Below are positions 1 to 8,632 of a stretch of DNA of 64,000 nt, piece by piece. The stretch covers positions 118,477 to 182,476 of the forward strand of contig NZ_JAPYZZ010000009.1 in NCBI RefSeq assembly GCF_027460065.1. Reading direction: 5' to 3'. Below the pieces are notes generated by a model, which was not told the DNA's origin, did no database searches, and saw nothing but the letters and a program-made list of their open reading frames with translations. Position numbers and translations under genes: made by a program. Position 1 is the stretch's first letter. Each line of letters starts with the position of its first letter. This DNA comes from Martinezella rhizogenes. Its GTDB lineage: Bacteria; Pseudomonadota; Alphaproteobacteria; Rhizobiales; Rhizobiaceae.

Positions 1-2357
1 AAGCTGCGGGCATCGTAATTGCCCTCAAATTCAAGCCCGCGCATATAGGTCGCGCCATCAAGATTGACGAAGCTGGTATAGGTACGGTCGAAGACCTGAT
101 CCGTCACGAGATAACCGAGAGCGATGTAGTCCTTCACCTCCCGGCGAAAGGCGGCCATTTTGATGCGCAGGGTATCATCGTCCAGCAGCACGCCGTCGAA
201 ACTCATATTCGCGCCAATTTCATAGGTCGTCGCTTTTTCGGCGCGCAGAGCCTGGTTCGGAGCGTATTCATATCCGGCGCTATCCCCCGGACGCGCACCG
301 GCAAAAAATGCCTCGAGAATTGTCGGCGGACGCAGGCTCTGGGAATAGCTCACATAGGGGCGGAACCAGTCGACGGGTTTCAGTTCGATGGTGGCGGAGG
401 GCAACCAGGCGCTGTAGGTGCGATCGATATCGACAGTGTGCTCGGGGTATTCGGTGACCGGTATCGGGTCACTGGTTGTTCCGGTTCCCGGCATGCAACC
501 TGCCGAGGCGTTTGGCCAGGCACGCGCGAGATAAAGCGCGTAACGTGTCGCCCAGCTCGGATTGGCCGGAAGGAAAACCTGATTGAAATAGTCCAGCGGC
601 GTATAGTGATTACGCACGGGATCGCACGCGACAGACGTGTCAATGAGGTAGCTGCGGGTGCTGTAATAAGTGGCCGACCCTTTCAGGCGCGACCAATCGT
701 AACGTACACCACCGCTGAGCGTGATCCAATCCGCCGGCTCCAATTCCCCGTTTAAGAACAGGCTGGCGACGTCACGTCGCCCGGCAGGGCTGAAAGACGT
801 GTAGCTGCTGGCAAAGGAGGGATTTTGCGCAATTGTGGCACTCGTCGCAACGGATGTCGCGATGTCCCGAAAGGCTTCGGCTCCGTAGTTCAAGCTGAGC
901 GCACCAGCCGCCGTATCAAAGCGACTGGTATTTTCCAGACTGCCGCCGAAACTGCGCAGACCCATGTCGAGATTGGTTTCGGCCGCGTATCTCGTGCGCG
1001 CCGCCCGCAGTTCATGCGTCATATTATCGTTCAGCCACAGCGACGACTTGAAGTCGATGAGCTCGCTCTCCGGATCCCAGTCCAGCTTCGCGACGACACT
1101 GTCATTGCGCACGCTTTCCCGGTCGATGACAGTGGAAGCGCCCTGAACGAAATCATTCTCCTGATGCATCCACGAAAGCGAGGCATGCACATCGCCAAAA
1201 TCGCCTTCACCCTTGAAAAACGTCGACCAGCCATCGCGACCCAGCAGGTCCTTCATCGTCAGCGCGGTGCTTCTGGCCTCGCCTTTTGTTCCGATCTTGT
1301 ATTCATCCATGATCGTGCGGCTATAACCGGCGACAAAGGAAAGAGGACCATCCGGCTCGCGAACGGCACCGAGAACCGAGCCCTGAAAATCATAACCATT
1401 GGTGCCGCGGGAAACATTCACTTCCCCACCCTTGTTTTCGCCTGCGGCAATCAGATCATCGGCGCTGACGGTGCGGAATTCCACTTTGCCACCCAGCGAG
1501 CCCGCGTTACCCGAGCGTGCATTGGTTATTTTCTCGATTTCGACGGAACGGATAAAAGCGACATCGACATAACCCTGCCCGGCGCTTGCGGTGTAACTCG
1601 CAGTACCGCCAAAAGTCGCACCGCGCTGCGCATTCTGCCGCGCGCCATCGATGGAGACGACCACGCGCCCGCTTTCCTGCAAGCCGCGCACATTGGGTGA
1701 GACGGTGGGGAAGCTGCCATTGCCCTCGCCGGCATAAACCCCGGAGACCCGGTTGAAGACATCGCGCGTGTTGCGCACGCCGGCCGACTGAATCGCCTCG
1801 CGGCTGACCACGCTGACGCTGGCGGGCGTGTCGTAAACCCAGTCCGGCGTTCCCTGATAACCGGAGCCGGCGAGCGAGTTGCGCCCGGTTTTGCCAGTTA
1901 CGGTGATGGTTTCGAGAACCGTTGTACCCGCCGCCCCGGAAAGATCGACAGTGGATTCCCCCGTGCCGATGATCACCGTTCTGCCATTTCCGGCAATGCG
2001 GAAATTGACCCCCGTGCCGGCCAGAAGTCGCGACAGGGCCTCCCGCACCGTGAAACTGCCGGTGACGGCATTGATGCGCACATTGCCGGCCGTCGGCGTG
2101 GCAAGCGTGACCTGAAGGCCGGATTGCCGACCGAAAGCACCCACGACTGACGACAGCGACTGGGCGGGAATATTGAATGGACGCGTCGCCCCCTGCTCGC
2201 GGCCCGGCTGCCTGGAATTTGCGGCATCCGCTGCGGTCTGGGCAAAAACGGGGGATGAAAATGAAAAGGCGATTGCCGTTGTCGCCAGTAACACCGCTCT
2301 GCGGGTCTGCCCTGCCGCTTTTTTCCCTGAACCGGTCCTGCATATCTGGAGGCGCAT
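1..2357 (-). CDS. TonB-dependent outer-membrane receptor with STN domain (3' end beyond window)
   Basis: The minus-strand frame is open from ATG 2357 to the left edge (785 codons), so the C-terminal barrel strands are missing. A signal peptide (residues ~1-40, ending near PVFAQ) is followed by an STN secretin/TonB short domain (~52-105; FNIPAQSLSSVVGAFGRQSG), a TonB-box-like ETITVTG (~134), a plug (SVEIEKITNARSG) and a beta-barrel. Receptors with an STN domain bind a ligand outside and signal to a FecR/FecI pair; fecR and fecI lie immediately upstream on the same strand. The plug wording (VRGLQESGRVVVSIDGARQ) resembles the HasR/hemoglobin receptor branch, so heme/hemophore or a siderophore are both possible ligands. 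A FecI-type promoter candidate lies 59 bases upstream. The family is sure, the ligand is not. Confidence 0.93.
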   Translation of the reverse strand, partial: MRLQICRTGSGKKAAGQTRRAVLLATTAIAFSFSSPVFAQTAADAANSRQPGREQGATRPFNIPAQSLSSVVGAFGRQSGLQVTLATPTAGNVRINAVTGSFTVREALSRLLAGTGVNFRIAGNGRTVIIGTGESTVDLSGAAGTTVLETITVTGKTGRNSLAGSGYQGTPDWVYDTPASVSVVSREAIQSAGVRNTRDVFNRVSGVYAGEGNGSFPTVSPNVRGLQESGRVVVSIDGARQNAQRGATFGGTASYTASAGQGYVDVAFIRSVEIEKITNARSGNAGSLGGKVEFRTVSADDLIAAGENKGGEVNVSRGTNGYDFQGSVLGAVREPDGPLSFVAGYSRTIMDEYKIGTKGEARSTALTMKDLLGRDGWSTFFKGEGDFGDVHASLSWMHQENDFVQGASTVIDRESVRNDSVVAKLDWDPESELIDFKSSLWLNDNMTHELRAARTRYAAETNLDMGLRSFGGSLENTSRFDTAAGALSLNYGAEAFRDIATSVATSATIAQNPSFASSYTSFSPAGRRDVASLFLNGELEPADWITLSGGVRYDWSRLKGSATYYSTRSYLIDTSVACDPVRNHYTPLDYFNQVFLPANPSWATRYALYLARAWPNASAGCMPGTGTTSDPIPVTEYPEHTVDIDRTYSAWLPSATIELKPVDWFRPYVSYSQSLRPPTILEAFFAGARPGDSAGYEYAPNQALRAEKATTYEIGANMSFDGVLLDDDTLRIKMAAFRREVKDYIALGYLVTDQVFDRTYTSFVNLDGATYMRGLEFEGNYDARS

Positions 2358-2415
2358 AATGCTTCTGTCTTCCTGTCTTTCGCTCCGGAAATATCTTGAC
2401 CGGAATACTCAACAA

Positions 2416-2444
2416 AAAGACGATTGACGCGGCGATTTTTTTCA
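2416..2444 (-). promoter_or_regulatory. Candidate FecI-type ECF promoter for the receptor gene
   Basis: On the minus strand TGAAAAAAA is followed by a GTCAA block and CGTCTTT, with 12 bases between GAAAAAAAT and CGTCTTT. The same blocks with the same spacing recur at 3563-3591 upstream of fecR. Repetition in front of two genes of one signalling system suggests -35/-10 elements read by the neighbouring FecI-like sigma factor. This is inferred from sequence comparison only. Confidence 0.55.
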
Positions 2445-2504
2445 GGCTTTCGGCATGAATTTTATAAAGGTCTGAAAATAAATACGATTTTCTTTCTACG
2501 CGTT

Positions 2505-3503
2505 TCAGAAACGGGTGATGATGCGGGCTGATCCGCCAATCGCATGCACCTTGCCCCTATAGGGTTCCACAAGGGCTTCCAGCGCCCGGTCCGGGTCACG
2601 CAGATCGTAAAATCCCGTCACCTTCTGCTCGGCCAGCCGCTTGTCGGCCATGGTCAACCATGCGGGATGATAACGCTGGATCTGCTCCACCACCGAGCCT
2701 ATCGTTGCGTCGACCACGTAAAGTTCGCCCTTGCGCCAGCCGCCAATATCTTCGACCGGGACATTCTCTTTGCGGATCGCACCGGCGGCGTCGACGACCA
2801 GCATCTCGCCCGGCACAAGCCGCGTTGGCGGCGCGTTGCGGAAGGAGGCTTCCACGGAACCATGGGCCAGTGCGACCTGCGTCACGCCATCCGTCAAGTC
2901 GACATCAAATGCCGTCCCCAGCACCTGAACGGTGACGTTCTTCGCCTCTACGACAAAGGGGCGGGCTTTATCCGGCACGACATCGAAGAACGCTTCGCCC
3001 TTCAGCACCTTTACCGTGCGGCGGCCATCCCTGAAATCCGTGGAAAGCGCGCTCGCAGCCGCAAGCTCCACCCTGCTGCCGTCTTCGAGGGTGATGGTGC
3101 GGCTTTCGGCCGTGCTGGTCTGATAATCCGCTTCAAAGCGAAGAGAAAATGTCGGGATGAACACCACCACAAGACAGAGCGATGCCGCCGCCACGCCGAC
3201 ACCGGCATAATGCCTAACGGACCAGCGCCGCCGTCGCGTTGGATTTATCGCCGCCTTGCCCGGTAGATGCGCTGCATCTTCCCAGAGGTTCTTGAATTCC
3301 GGTTCGACCAGGCCGAGGTTCCGCCAGATCTTGCATGTCCGTTCCCAGGCAAGGCGGTTTGCCTGCGAGGCCGCCAGCCATCGCTCGAATTCCGCCTTCA
3401 ATCGCGGTTCCGTCGCGCTCCCCTGCAGCCGCAGCAGCCAGTCGGCCGCCTCTTCCGCCTTCCCGGTCGGCAATTCAATCTTCTTATCGGGATCAACAGT
3501 CAT
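2505..3503 (-). CDS. fecR: FecR-family anti-sigma / sigma regulator
   Basis: This 332-residue inner-membrane protein carries signals from the receptor to the FecI-like sigma factor. An N-terminal cytoplasmic domain (~10-60; AADWLLRLQGSATEPRLKAEF) of the DUF4880 type contacts sigma. A single membrane helix lies at ~99-118 (GVGVAAASLCLVVVF). The periplasmic FecR domain (~130-230; SRTITLEDGSRVELAAASALS, KGEAFFDVV) and C-terminal part would contact the receptor STN domain. The length is normal for the family. The gene lies between fecI and the receptor gene, but 111 bases separate it from fecI and contain a candidate FecI-type promoter, so it may be transcribed separately. Confidence 0.93.
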   Translation of the reverse strand: MTVDPDKKIELPTGKAEEAADWLLRLQGSATEPRLKAEFERWLAASQANRLAWERTCKIWRNLGLVEPEFKNLWEDAAHLPGKAAINPTRRRRWSVRHYAGVGVAAASLCLVVVFIPTFSLRFEADYQTSTAESRTITLEDGSRVELAAASALSTDFRDGRRTVKVLKGEAFFDVVPDKARPFVVEAKNVTVQVLGTAFDVDLTDGVTQVALAHGSVEASFRNAPPTRLVPGEMLVVDAAGAIRKENVPVEDIGGWRKGELYVVDATIGSVVEQIQRYHPAWLTMADKRLAEQKVTGFYDLRDPDRALEALVEPYRGKVHAIGGSARIITRF

Positions 3504-3562
3504 TGAACCGGGCCAGTTCCTTTGCGGGGCAGACGGGAAGCGTCGTCATTCTCAATTGCTAT

Positions 3563-3591
3563 AAAGACGTTTGACGACGGGATTTTTTTCA
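3563..3591 (-). promoter_or_regulatory. Candidate FecI-type ECF promoter for fecR
   Basis: The minus strand reads TGAAAAAAA, then 12 bases later CGTCTTT, including a shared GTCAA block and a TTGAG shortly downstream. It matches the element at 2416-2444 in order and spacing. It sits in the 111-base gap between fecI and fecR, which would allow positive feedback on fecR by FecI. Inference from a two-site comparison. Confidence 0.5.
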
Positions 3592-3614
3592 CAAGGCAGG
3601 ACAATAAGGCTATT

Positions 3615-4115
3615 TTACTTCATTTCTCTGGTAATCGCGACAATGCTGCCCTTTATGAGGCGGTGGGCACTGGCCACCGACACGCCGAGATGACGCGCGA
3701 TCTCCTCCATGTTGTAACCGCCGAATCTGTGCATTTCCAATGCCACCCGTGCCTGAACCGGCAGGCTGGCCAAAATAGTCTGCATCTGCCGGACTTCATC
3801 GCAAAAGAGCGCATGTTCCTCCGGCGTGCCATTATCCTGCGGCATGCCCCAGAAAGGCGTATCGTCCGGCCGTTCCCGAAGGTCCTGCCGGCTGCGCCGG
3901 CGATTATCAAGCGCAAGGTTGCGAACGATGCGGAAGAGATAGGATTTGAGATTGGTGGGATTGCCGGAGGCTTCCGGAACGAATTTCAGGAAGGCTTCCT
4001 GAACCACGTCCTCCGCATCCGCACGCGACCCCAGAATAAGGGTGGCGTATTTGATCAGGTCGACCCTATGCGCGACGTAAGCGTTATAACGCCTGTCATC
4101 TTCCCGTATGCCCAT
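3615..4115 (-). CDS. fecI: FecI-like ECF RNA polymerase sigma factor
   Basis: This 166-residue protein has region 2 at ~10-75 (ILGSRADAEDVVQEAFLKF, with the conserved DAED-VQEAF block) and region 4 at ~105-160 (YNMEEIARHLGVSVASAHRLI helix-turn-helix). It lacks region 1 and 3, as expected for an iron-starvation ECF sigma of the FecI group. It is the first gene of the fecI-fecR-receptor array, and an IRO-type box lies 115 bases upstream, so expression is probably iron-regulated. Its likely targets are the two similar promoters at 2416-2444 and 3563-3591. Confidence 0.94.
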   Translation of the reverse strand: MGIREDDRRYNAYVAHRVDLIKYATLILGSRADAEDVVQEAFLKFVPEASGNPTNLKSYLFRIVRNLALDNRRRSRQDLRERPDDTPFWGMPQDNGTPEEHALFCDEVRQMQTILASLPVQARVALEMHRFGGYNMEEIARHLGVSVASAHRLIKGSIVAITREMK

Positions 4116-4229
4116 GTCTCAACCGAGAGAAATTCGAGGGATGGACGAAACCCGCCGGGGCCTGATTGGCCGCGCAGTTTTGCCGTCCATGGCTTTAGCA
4201 TTCAAAAGCTGCATCGAACAGATATTTCA

Positions 4230-4244
4230 TGACTATTATCATCA
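4230..4244. promoter_or_regulatory. IRO-type (RirA) iron box upstream of fecI
   Basis: The sequence TGACTATTATCATCA fits the rhizobial TGA-N9-TCA iron-responsive (RirA) box and shares TGACTAT with the box at 8565-8579. It lies 115 bases upstream of the fecI start. It is less symmetric than the 8565 box, so it is less certain. Confidence 0.5.
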
Positions 4245-4339
4245 AGAATTTACGCCCGTAGCCGCATCACGCAGCAGCTTGTGCGTGAGGCCCGCAGCTG
4301 GCAAGCACCCGGCGACGGATGCGGCCGGGTCTTGCTCTC

Positions 4340-5092
4340 TCAGATAGCGCCATCAACGATAACCATCGGCCTGCCCTGCGAACAGGGCTCGATGCGGGCG
4401 TCAATGCGATAGATATCACGCAGCATGGCGGGCGTAATCACCGCCTCGGTATTGCCGCTCACCACCATTTCGCCACGCGCAATCACCATTGTGTTTTCGC
4501 AATAACGAAGCGCATGGTTGAGGTCATGCAGGGCGATCAACACGATCATGCCGGTTTTCTGCGCAAGATCGGAGACGAACCCCAAAACCTCGATCTGCCG
4601 ATGAAGATCGAGTGCGGAGGTCGGCTCGTCCATCAGCAGCACTTCCGGCTTGCGGGCCAGCGCCTGCGCCAGCGACACGAGCTGCCGCTGACCGCCGGAC
4701 AGTTCGCCGAGGCCGCGAAAGGCGAGGTCGTGAATTTTCAGCGCCTTGAGAATAGCGTCGATCTCGAAAAGCTCATCGTCATGAACGCGCCAGCCGCCGC
4801 CCTGCTTGGCGGAAAGAAGCACGGATTCGTAAACCGTCAACACGGCATTGGCGCCGGTATCCTGCGGCATATAGCAGATGGCGCGGTTGCCGCGGGCCGT
4901 GTCGGACAATTCAACCAGACCGGGGCCGGAAATGAGGCTTGCGATGCGCTTGAAAAGCGTCGACTTGCCGGCGGCGTTGGGGCCGATCACGGCCGTAACG
5001 CTGCCGCTTTGCAGTGTATCGATACCGACCTTGGAGAGAACAGTGGTGCGGCCATAGGAGGCACCAACGTCTTTCAGTGCGAGCGCTACCAT
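4340..5092 (-). CDS. Iron-complex ABC transporter ATPase (FecE/FepC type)
   Basis: This 250-residue ABC ATPase has Walker A GPNAAGKST (~37-45), signature LSGGQRQ (~133), Walker [12 protein letters not shown] (~152) and a LHDLNHAL switch. It is the last gene of an operon running binding protein, binding protein, permease, ATPase, and overlaps the permease stop by 7 bases. It would power uptake of an iron-chelate from the periplasm. The Walker A has NAAGKS rather than NGSGKS, which is within family variation. Confidence 0.95.
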   Translation of the reverse strand: MVALALKDVGASYGRTTVLSKVGIDTLQSGSVTAVIGPNAAGKSTLFKRIASLISGPGLVELSDTARGNRAICYMPQDTGANAVLTVYESVLLSAKQGGGWRVHDDELFEIDAILKALKIHDLAFRGLGELSGGQRQLVSLAQALARKPEVLLMDEPTSALDLHRQIEVLGFVSDLAQKTGMIVLIALHDLNHALRYCENTMVIARGEMVVSGNTEAVITPAMLRDIYRIDARIEPCSQGRPMVIVDGAI

Positions 5093-6153
5093 GCGCGTCT
5101 CCTGTTACCGAAAATAAGCGCGAAGAAGAAAGGTACGCCAACGAGTGCCGTGATGACGCCGATCGGCAGAATCGCACCGGGAATGAGGATCTTGCTGATG
5201 ACCGAGGTTGCCGACAGACGCAGCGCGCCGCAGATGATAGAGCCGGGCAGGAAGAAGCGCTGGTCTTCACCCACCACCATGCGGGCGATATGCGGCCCGA
5301 CCAGACCGACAAAGCCGATGGTGCCGACAAAGGAAACCGGAATGGCGGCGAGAAGGCTGACCGTCAGCATGGTCGTCAGCCGCAGCCGGCGCACATTGAT
5401 GCCCATGCTGGCCGCCTTGTCGTCGCCAAGCCTGAGTGCCGTCAGTGCCCAAGCTTGGCGCATGAACAGCGGTACGGTGACGACGAGAATGGCGGCGGTG
5501 ATATAGACCTTGTCCCAGGTCGCCTTGGTCAGGCTGCCCATGGTCCAGAACACGACGGCGGCGAGCGCCTGTTCGGAAGCCAGATATTCGAGCAGCGACA
5601 GCGCCGCATTGAAGGTGAAAACCAGCGCGATGCCGAGGAGCACGATGGTTTCCACCGTCACGCCGCGCATCGTCGAGGCAAAATGGATGAAGAGCGCGGC
5701 AATCATCGCCATGATGAAGGCGTTGATCGGCACCATATAATGCACGGCCCCCGGAAAGATCGCCACGCCGCCGACCAGCGCCAGCGCCGCGCCGAAGCTT
5801 GCAGCGGCCGAAATACCGAGCGTGAAGGGGCTGGCAAGCGGGTTCGACAGAATGGTTTGCATCTGCGCGCCCGCAACCGAAAGCGACGCCCCAACGGTAA
5901 CCGCCATCAGCGCGATCGGCATGCGAATATCCCAGATCACCACCCGAAGCTGGTTTCCGACGGCCGCCGGATCGGCAATGGTCGCCAGAACTTCCGACAG
6001 CGTATAACGCGCCGGGCCGAGTGCCATGTCTGCGGCCATGCTGAAACACAGGGCGAGGAAAAGCCCGACGAGGATGAGGATCCTACGCGCGGCAAGGGCG
6101 CGATATTGATCGCGCCCGCTGACGCCATCGGCGCTTTCATTCAGCGAAGTCAT
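5086..6153 (-). CDS. Iron-complex ABC transporter permease (FecCD family)
   Basis: The 355-residue protein has about ten hydrophobic helices and the FecCD/BtuC hallmarks: NPLASPFTLGISAAASFGAA (~120), a cytoplasmic coupling segment LGDDKAASMGINV (~235) and FVGLVGPHIARM (~285). Only one permease gene is present, so the channel is presumably a homodimer. It overlaps the upstream binding-protein gene by 4 bases and the ATPase by 7, indicating a tightly coupled operon. Confidence 0.95.
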   Translation of the reverse strand: MTSLNESADGVSGRDQYRALAARRILILVGLFLALCFSMAADMALGPARYTLSEVLATIADPAAVGNQLRVVIWDIRMPIALMAVTVGASLSVAGAQMQTILSNPLASPFTLGISAAASFGAALALVGGVAIFPGAVHYMVPINAFIMAMIAALFIHFASTMRGVTVETIVLLGIALVFTFNAALSLLEYLASEQALAAVVFWTMGSLTKATWDKVYITAAILVVTVPLFMRQAWALTALRLGDDKAASMGINVRRLRLTTMLTVSLLAAIPVSFVGTIGFVGLVGPHIARMVVGEDQRFFLPGSIICGALRLSATSVISKILIPGAILPIGVITALVGVPFFFALIFGNRRRAW

Positions 6154-7289
6154 TGGTTCAAACCTTTTTCGAGCGAGGCGAAATAGCCCGGCTTATAGGT
6201 GACGGGGAGGAATTTCCGGTGGAATTCCTCAAAATTCTTTTCCGGATCGAGATCGGCGAAGAGATCGGGGTGGAACCACTTGGCAAATTGCTGGATCGGG
6301 AAGAACTCGTAAGGCGCGCCGTAGAACTGGTGCCAGACGGCGTGGACATTGCCACGCTTCACGGCATTCAGTTCCGGAAATGGCGTGCGCTTCATCAGAT
6401 TGGCAAGCCTCTCTCGTGAAAGCGCCATATCGGCGCCGCGTCCGACGGGAACGAACTGGTTGATATCGGATTCGGCCGCCCAGTTGGAGCCAGTGACGAT
6501 GACGTGATCAGGGTCGGCAATCACCAGCTGCTCGGGATTGAGATCACCGAAGGTCGTCTTGATGATGCCGTCGGCAATATTGTGGCCACCGGCGAGATCG
6601 ACCATCGCGCCGAAATTGACCGGTCCGAAGGTGCGGCAGCAATTGTCCTCGCCGGAAATGCCGGGTGCACGCTCGATGAAGACCTTCGGGCGCTTCAGGT
6701 CCTTGACGCCGGCAAGGCGGTCGGTCACGCGGGCGATTTCAGCCCGTCGATAGGCGATGAATTCCTTGGCCCTCTCTTCGGCGCCGAAGAGCTTGCCGAG
6801 GATTTCGACGGAAGCTTCGCTGTTCTTTTCGGGATCGATGCGGAAATCGAGATAGATGACCTTGATGCCGGCAGCCGCGGCCTTGTCTTCGAAACCGCTT
6901 TCCTTCGCGGATTTTTCCGCTTCCAGATTGAGGGTAATCACATCAGGCGACAGGGTGATGGCCGTTTCCAGGCTGAAATCGCCCTGCGGCACATAACCGA
7001 AACGCGGTAGTTTTTCGATCTCAGGGAAACGCTCGACATAGGCGGCGTAGCTGTCCGGATCCTTCTTGAGGAGATCGTCACGCCAGCCGACGATGGTATC
7101 GAAGGTCTGATCGCCCCTGAGCGCGGCGATGACATGCACCTGGCGGGCTTCACCAACGATGACACGCTTGGCCGGCAGGTCCAACTCGACCTTGCGCCCG
7201 GTGACGTCGGTAATCTCCCCGGCCTGCACCGCCGTGGCGAGAAGGGAGAAGGCCAGCACCGCAAGATGCCTGAGAGCGTTGAGCCGCAT
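6150..7289 (-). CDS. Iron-complex ABC binding protein, Cys-Cys type (copy 2)
   Basis: This 379-residue periplasmic protein has a cleavable signal peptide (~1-23, ending VQAGE) followed by DVTGRKVEL, the usual opening of iron-chelate (COG0614-type) binding proteins. It is paralogous to the protein encoded just upstream; both carry adjacent cysteines at residues 217-218 (DNCCRTFGPVNFG here) and an H-rich block (AVWHQFYGAPYEF). A Cys pair is not a usual feature of siderophore-binding proteins and could form a disulfide or touch a metal. Two binding proteins feeding one permease suggests two ligand forms. Confidence 0.9.
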   Translation of the reverse strand: MRLNALRHLAVLAFSLLATAVQAGEITDVTGRKVELDLPAKRVIVGEARQVHVIAALRGDQTFDTIVGWRDDLLKKDPDSYAAYVERFPEIEKLPRFGYVPQGDFSLETAITLSPDVITLNLEAEKSAKESGFEDKAAAAGIKVIYLDFRIDPEKNSEASVEILGKLFGAEERAKEFIAYRRAEIARVTDRLAGVKDLKRPKVFIERAPGISGEDNCCRTFGPVNFGAMVDLAGGHNIADGIIKTTFGDLNPEQLVIADPDHVIVTGSNWAAESDINQFVPVGRGADMALSRERLANLMKRTPFPELNAVKRGNVHAVWHQFYGAPYEFFPIQQFAKWFHPDLFADLDPEKNFEEFHRKFLPVTYKPGYFASLEKGLNQ

Positions 7290-7320
7290 GAGAAATCCTC
7301 ACTGAGTTCCTAAACAAAAC

Positions 7321-7348
7321 GATGAAGCCGCAGGCCTGCGGCTTCATC
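7321..7348 (-). terminator. Perfect 14-bp palindromic hairpin between the two binding-protein genes
   Basis: GATGAAGCCGCAGG is directly followed by its exact reverse complement. On the minus strand it is followed by GTTTTGTTT, giving an intrinsic-terminator look inside the operon. It probably lowers read-through from the first binding-protein gene into the rest, or protects the 3' end of that mRNA. Confidence 0.65.
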
Positions 7349-7385
7349 CATCGATCGGACGGCGCTCCCCCTCACCGTCCCTGTC

Positions 7386-8519
7386 TTATTTCGCGTCCTT
7401 CAGCGACACGAAGTAGCCGGACTTGTAGTCGAGCGGCAGGAAGCGGGCATGCAATTCCTTGAAGGTCGCCTCGGGGTCAAGGTCTTCGAACAGATCCGGG
7501 TGCAGCCACTTGGCAATTTCCTGAATGGCCACGAACTGATACGGGTTGTTGTAGAACTGGTGCCAGATGGCGTGGACATTGCCGTCCTTGACCGCCTGCA
7601 CGCCGGTGAAAGCCGGACGCTTGGTCAGGTTTTCAAGCTTGCGATGGGCTTCCTTCAGATCCGCGCCATAACCAACACCGACCCAGTTGCCGCCGGGAAC
7701 ATAACCGTTCCAGTTGCCGCCCGTGATGATGATCTGTTCCGGGTTGGAAGCGATGATCTGTTCCGGATTGACGTTGCCAAACGTGCCGGGAATGATGTCC
7801 TTGGCCATGTTGATGCCGCCGGCGAGCTCGACCATCTTGCCGAAATTCTCGTTGCCGAAGGACATGCAGCAATCGTCGGAATAACCGCCGGCACGCTCCA
7901 TGAACACGACAGGCTTCTTTGGATTGGCCTTTGCAAGTGTATCCGTAACCTTGGCGATGGAGTCGGCACGGAACTTGATGAAGTCCTCGGCGATCTTTTC
8001 CTTGCCCGTCAGCTGGCCCATGAGGCGCATGCTCGGTTCGGTATTTTCCATCGGCTTTTCACGGAAGTCGACATAAACAAGCGGAATGCCGACCTTGGCG
8101 AGCTTTTCGATATAGCCCGCTTCTTCGGTTGCCGTCTTGGCATCGATGTTCATCAGGATCACGTCGGGCTTCAGCGCAACCGCCTGCTCGATGTCGAAGG
8201 TGCCGTCCTTCATGCCGCCAAAAGTCGGCAGCTTGGCGACTTCAGGATATTTCGCGAGATAGGCTGCATAGGTTTCCGGGTCGGCTTTCGCCAGGTCATC
8301 GCGCCAGCCAACAACGTGCTGGAAAGGATTTTCCTTGTCGAGCGCCGCCAGGAAATAGATCTGACGTCCTTCGCCGAGGATCACATGCGAAACAGGCACA
8401 TTGACTTCGACATCGCGGCCGGTCACATCCTTGACGGTGACTTTTTCGGCGAATGCCGGCCATGCGGCGGATACGAGAAGGCCAAGGGCAAGTGCCGCGG
8501 ATTTGGCTGAGATGCGCAT
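7386..8519 (-). CDS. Iron-complex ABC binding protein, Cys-Cys type (copy 1)
   Basis: The first gene of the importer operon encodes 377 residues with a signal peptide (~1-24, PAFAEK) and the VTGRDVEV opening of chelate-binding proteins. It is a paralogue of the downstream binding protein (shared GEGRQIYFLAALD / GEARQVHVIAALR, GWRDDL, AIWHQFY) and has Cys217-Cys218 in DDCCMSFGNENFG. The start lies 45 bases from a perfect IRO-type palindrome (8565-8579), so iron repression is likely. A hairpin after the gene may keep this protein in excess over the membrane components. Confidence 0.92.
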   Translation of the reverse strand: MRISAKSAALALGLLVSAAWPAFAEKVTVKDVTGRDVEVNVPVSHVILGEGRQIYFLAALDKENPFQHVVGWRDDLAKADPETYAAYLAKYPEVAKLPTFGGMKDGTFDIEQAVALKPDVILMNIDAKTATEEAGYIEKLAKVGIPLVYVDFREKPMENTEPSMRLMGQLTGKEKIAEDFIKFRADSIAKVTDTLAKANPKKPVVFMERAGGYSDDCCMSFGNENFGKMVELAGGINMAKDIIPGTFGNVNPEQIIASNPEQIIITGGNWNGYVPGGNWVGVGYGADLKEAHRKLENLTKRPAFTGVQAVKDGNVHAIWHQFYNNPYQFVAIQEIAKWLHPDLFEDLDPEATFKELHARFLPLDYKSGYFVSLKDAK

Positions 8520-8564
8520 CGGATATTGCTCTCCAGTGTTGACTGGCGCGGCTGTATTATTTTC

Positions 8565-8579
8565 TGACTATACTAGTCA
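8565..8579. promoter_or_regulatory. IRO-type (RirA) iron box, perfect palindrome, divergent promoter
   Basis: TGACTATACTAGTCA has fully symmetric arms TGACTA-N3-TAGTCA and fits the rhizobial TGA-N9-TCA iron-responsive box. It lies between the divergent binding-protein gene and the methyltransferase gene, about 45-55 bases from each start, so it could control both. Confidence 0.7.
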
Positions 8580-8632
8580 AGTTTTATGTTTTAGAGCCAT
8601 TCTTAACTGACTGGTATGTGAGCTGAAGACCA

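Noticed and set aside
1507..2415. 302-codon minus-strand open frame, and 825-1700 on the plus strand
   Set aside because: Both overlap the TonB-dependent receptor in other frames. The receptor frame has the signal peptide, STN, plug and barrel features; the others are low-complexity GC-rich translations.
3504..3614. Possible small gene between fecR and fecI
   Set aside because: No open frame with a ribosome site; the bases are better explained by the FecI-type promoter.
4319..5506. 395-codon plus-strand open frame opposite the ABC ATPase and permease
   Set aside because: Antisense shadow of well-recognised genes, produced by GC-rich codon bias.
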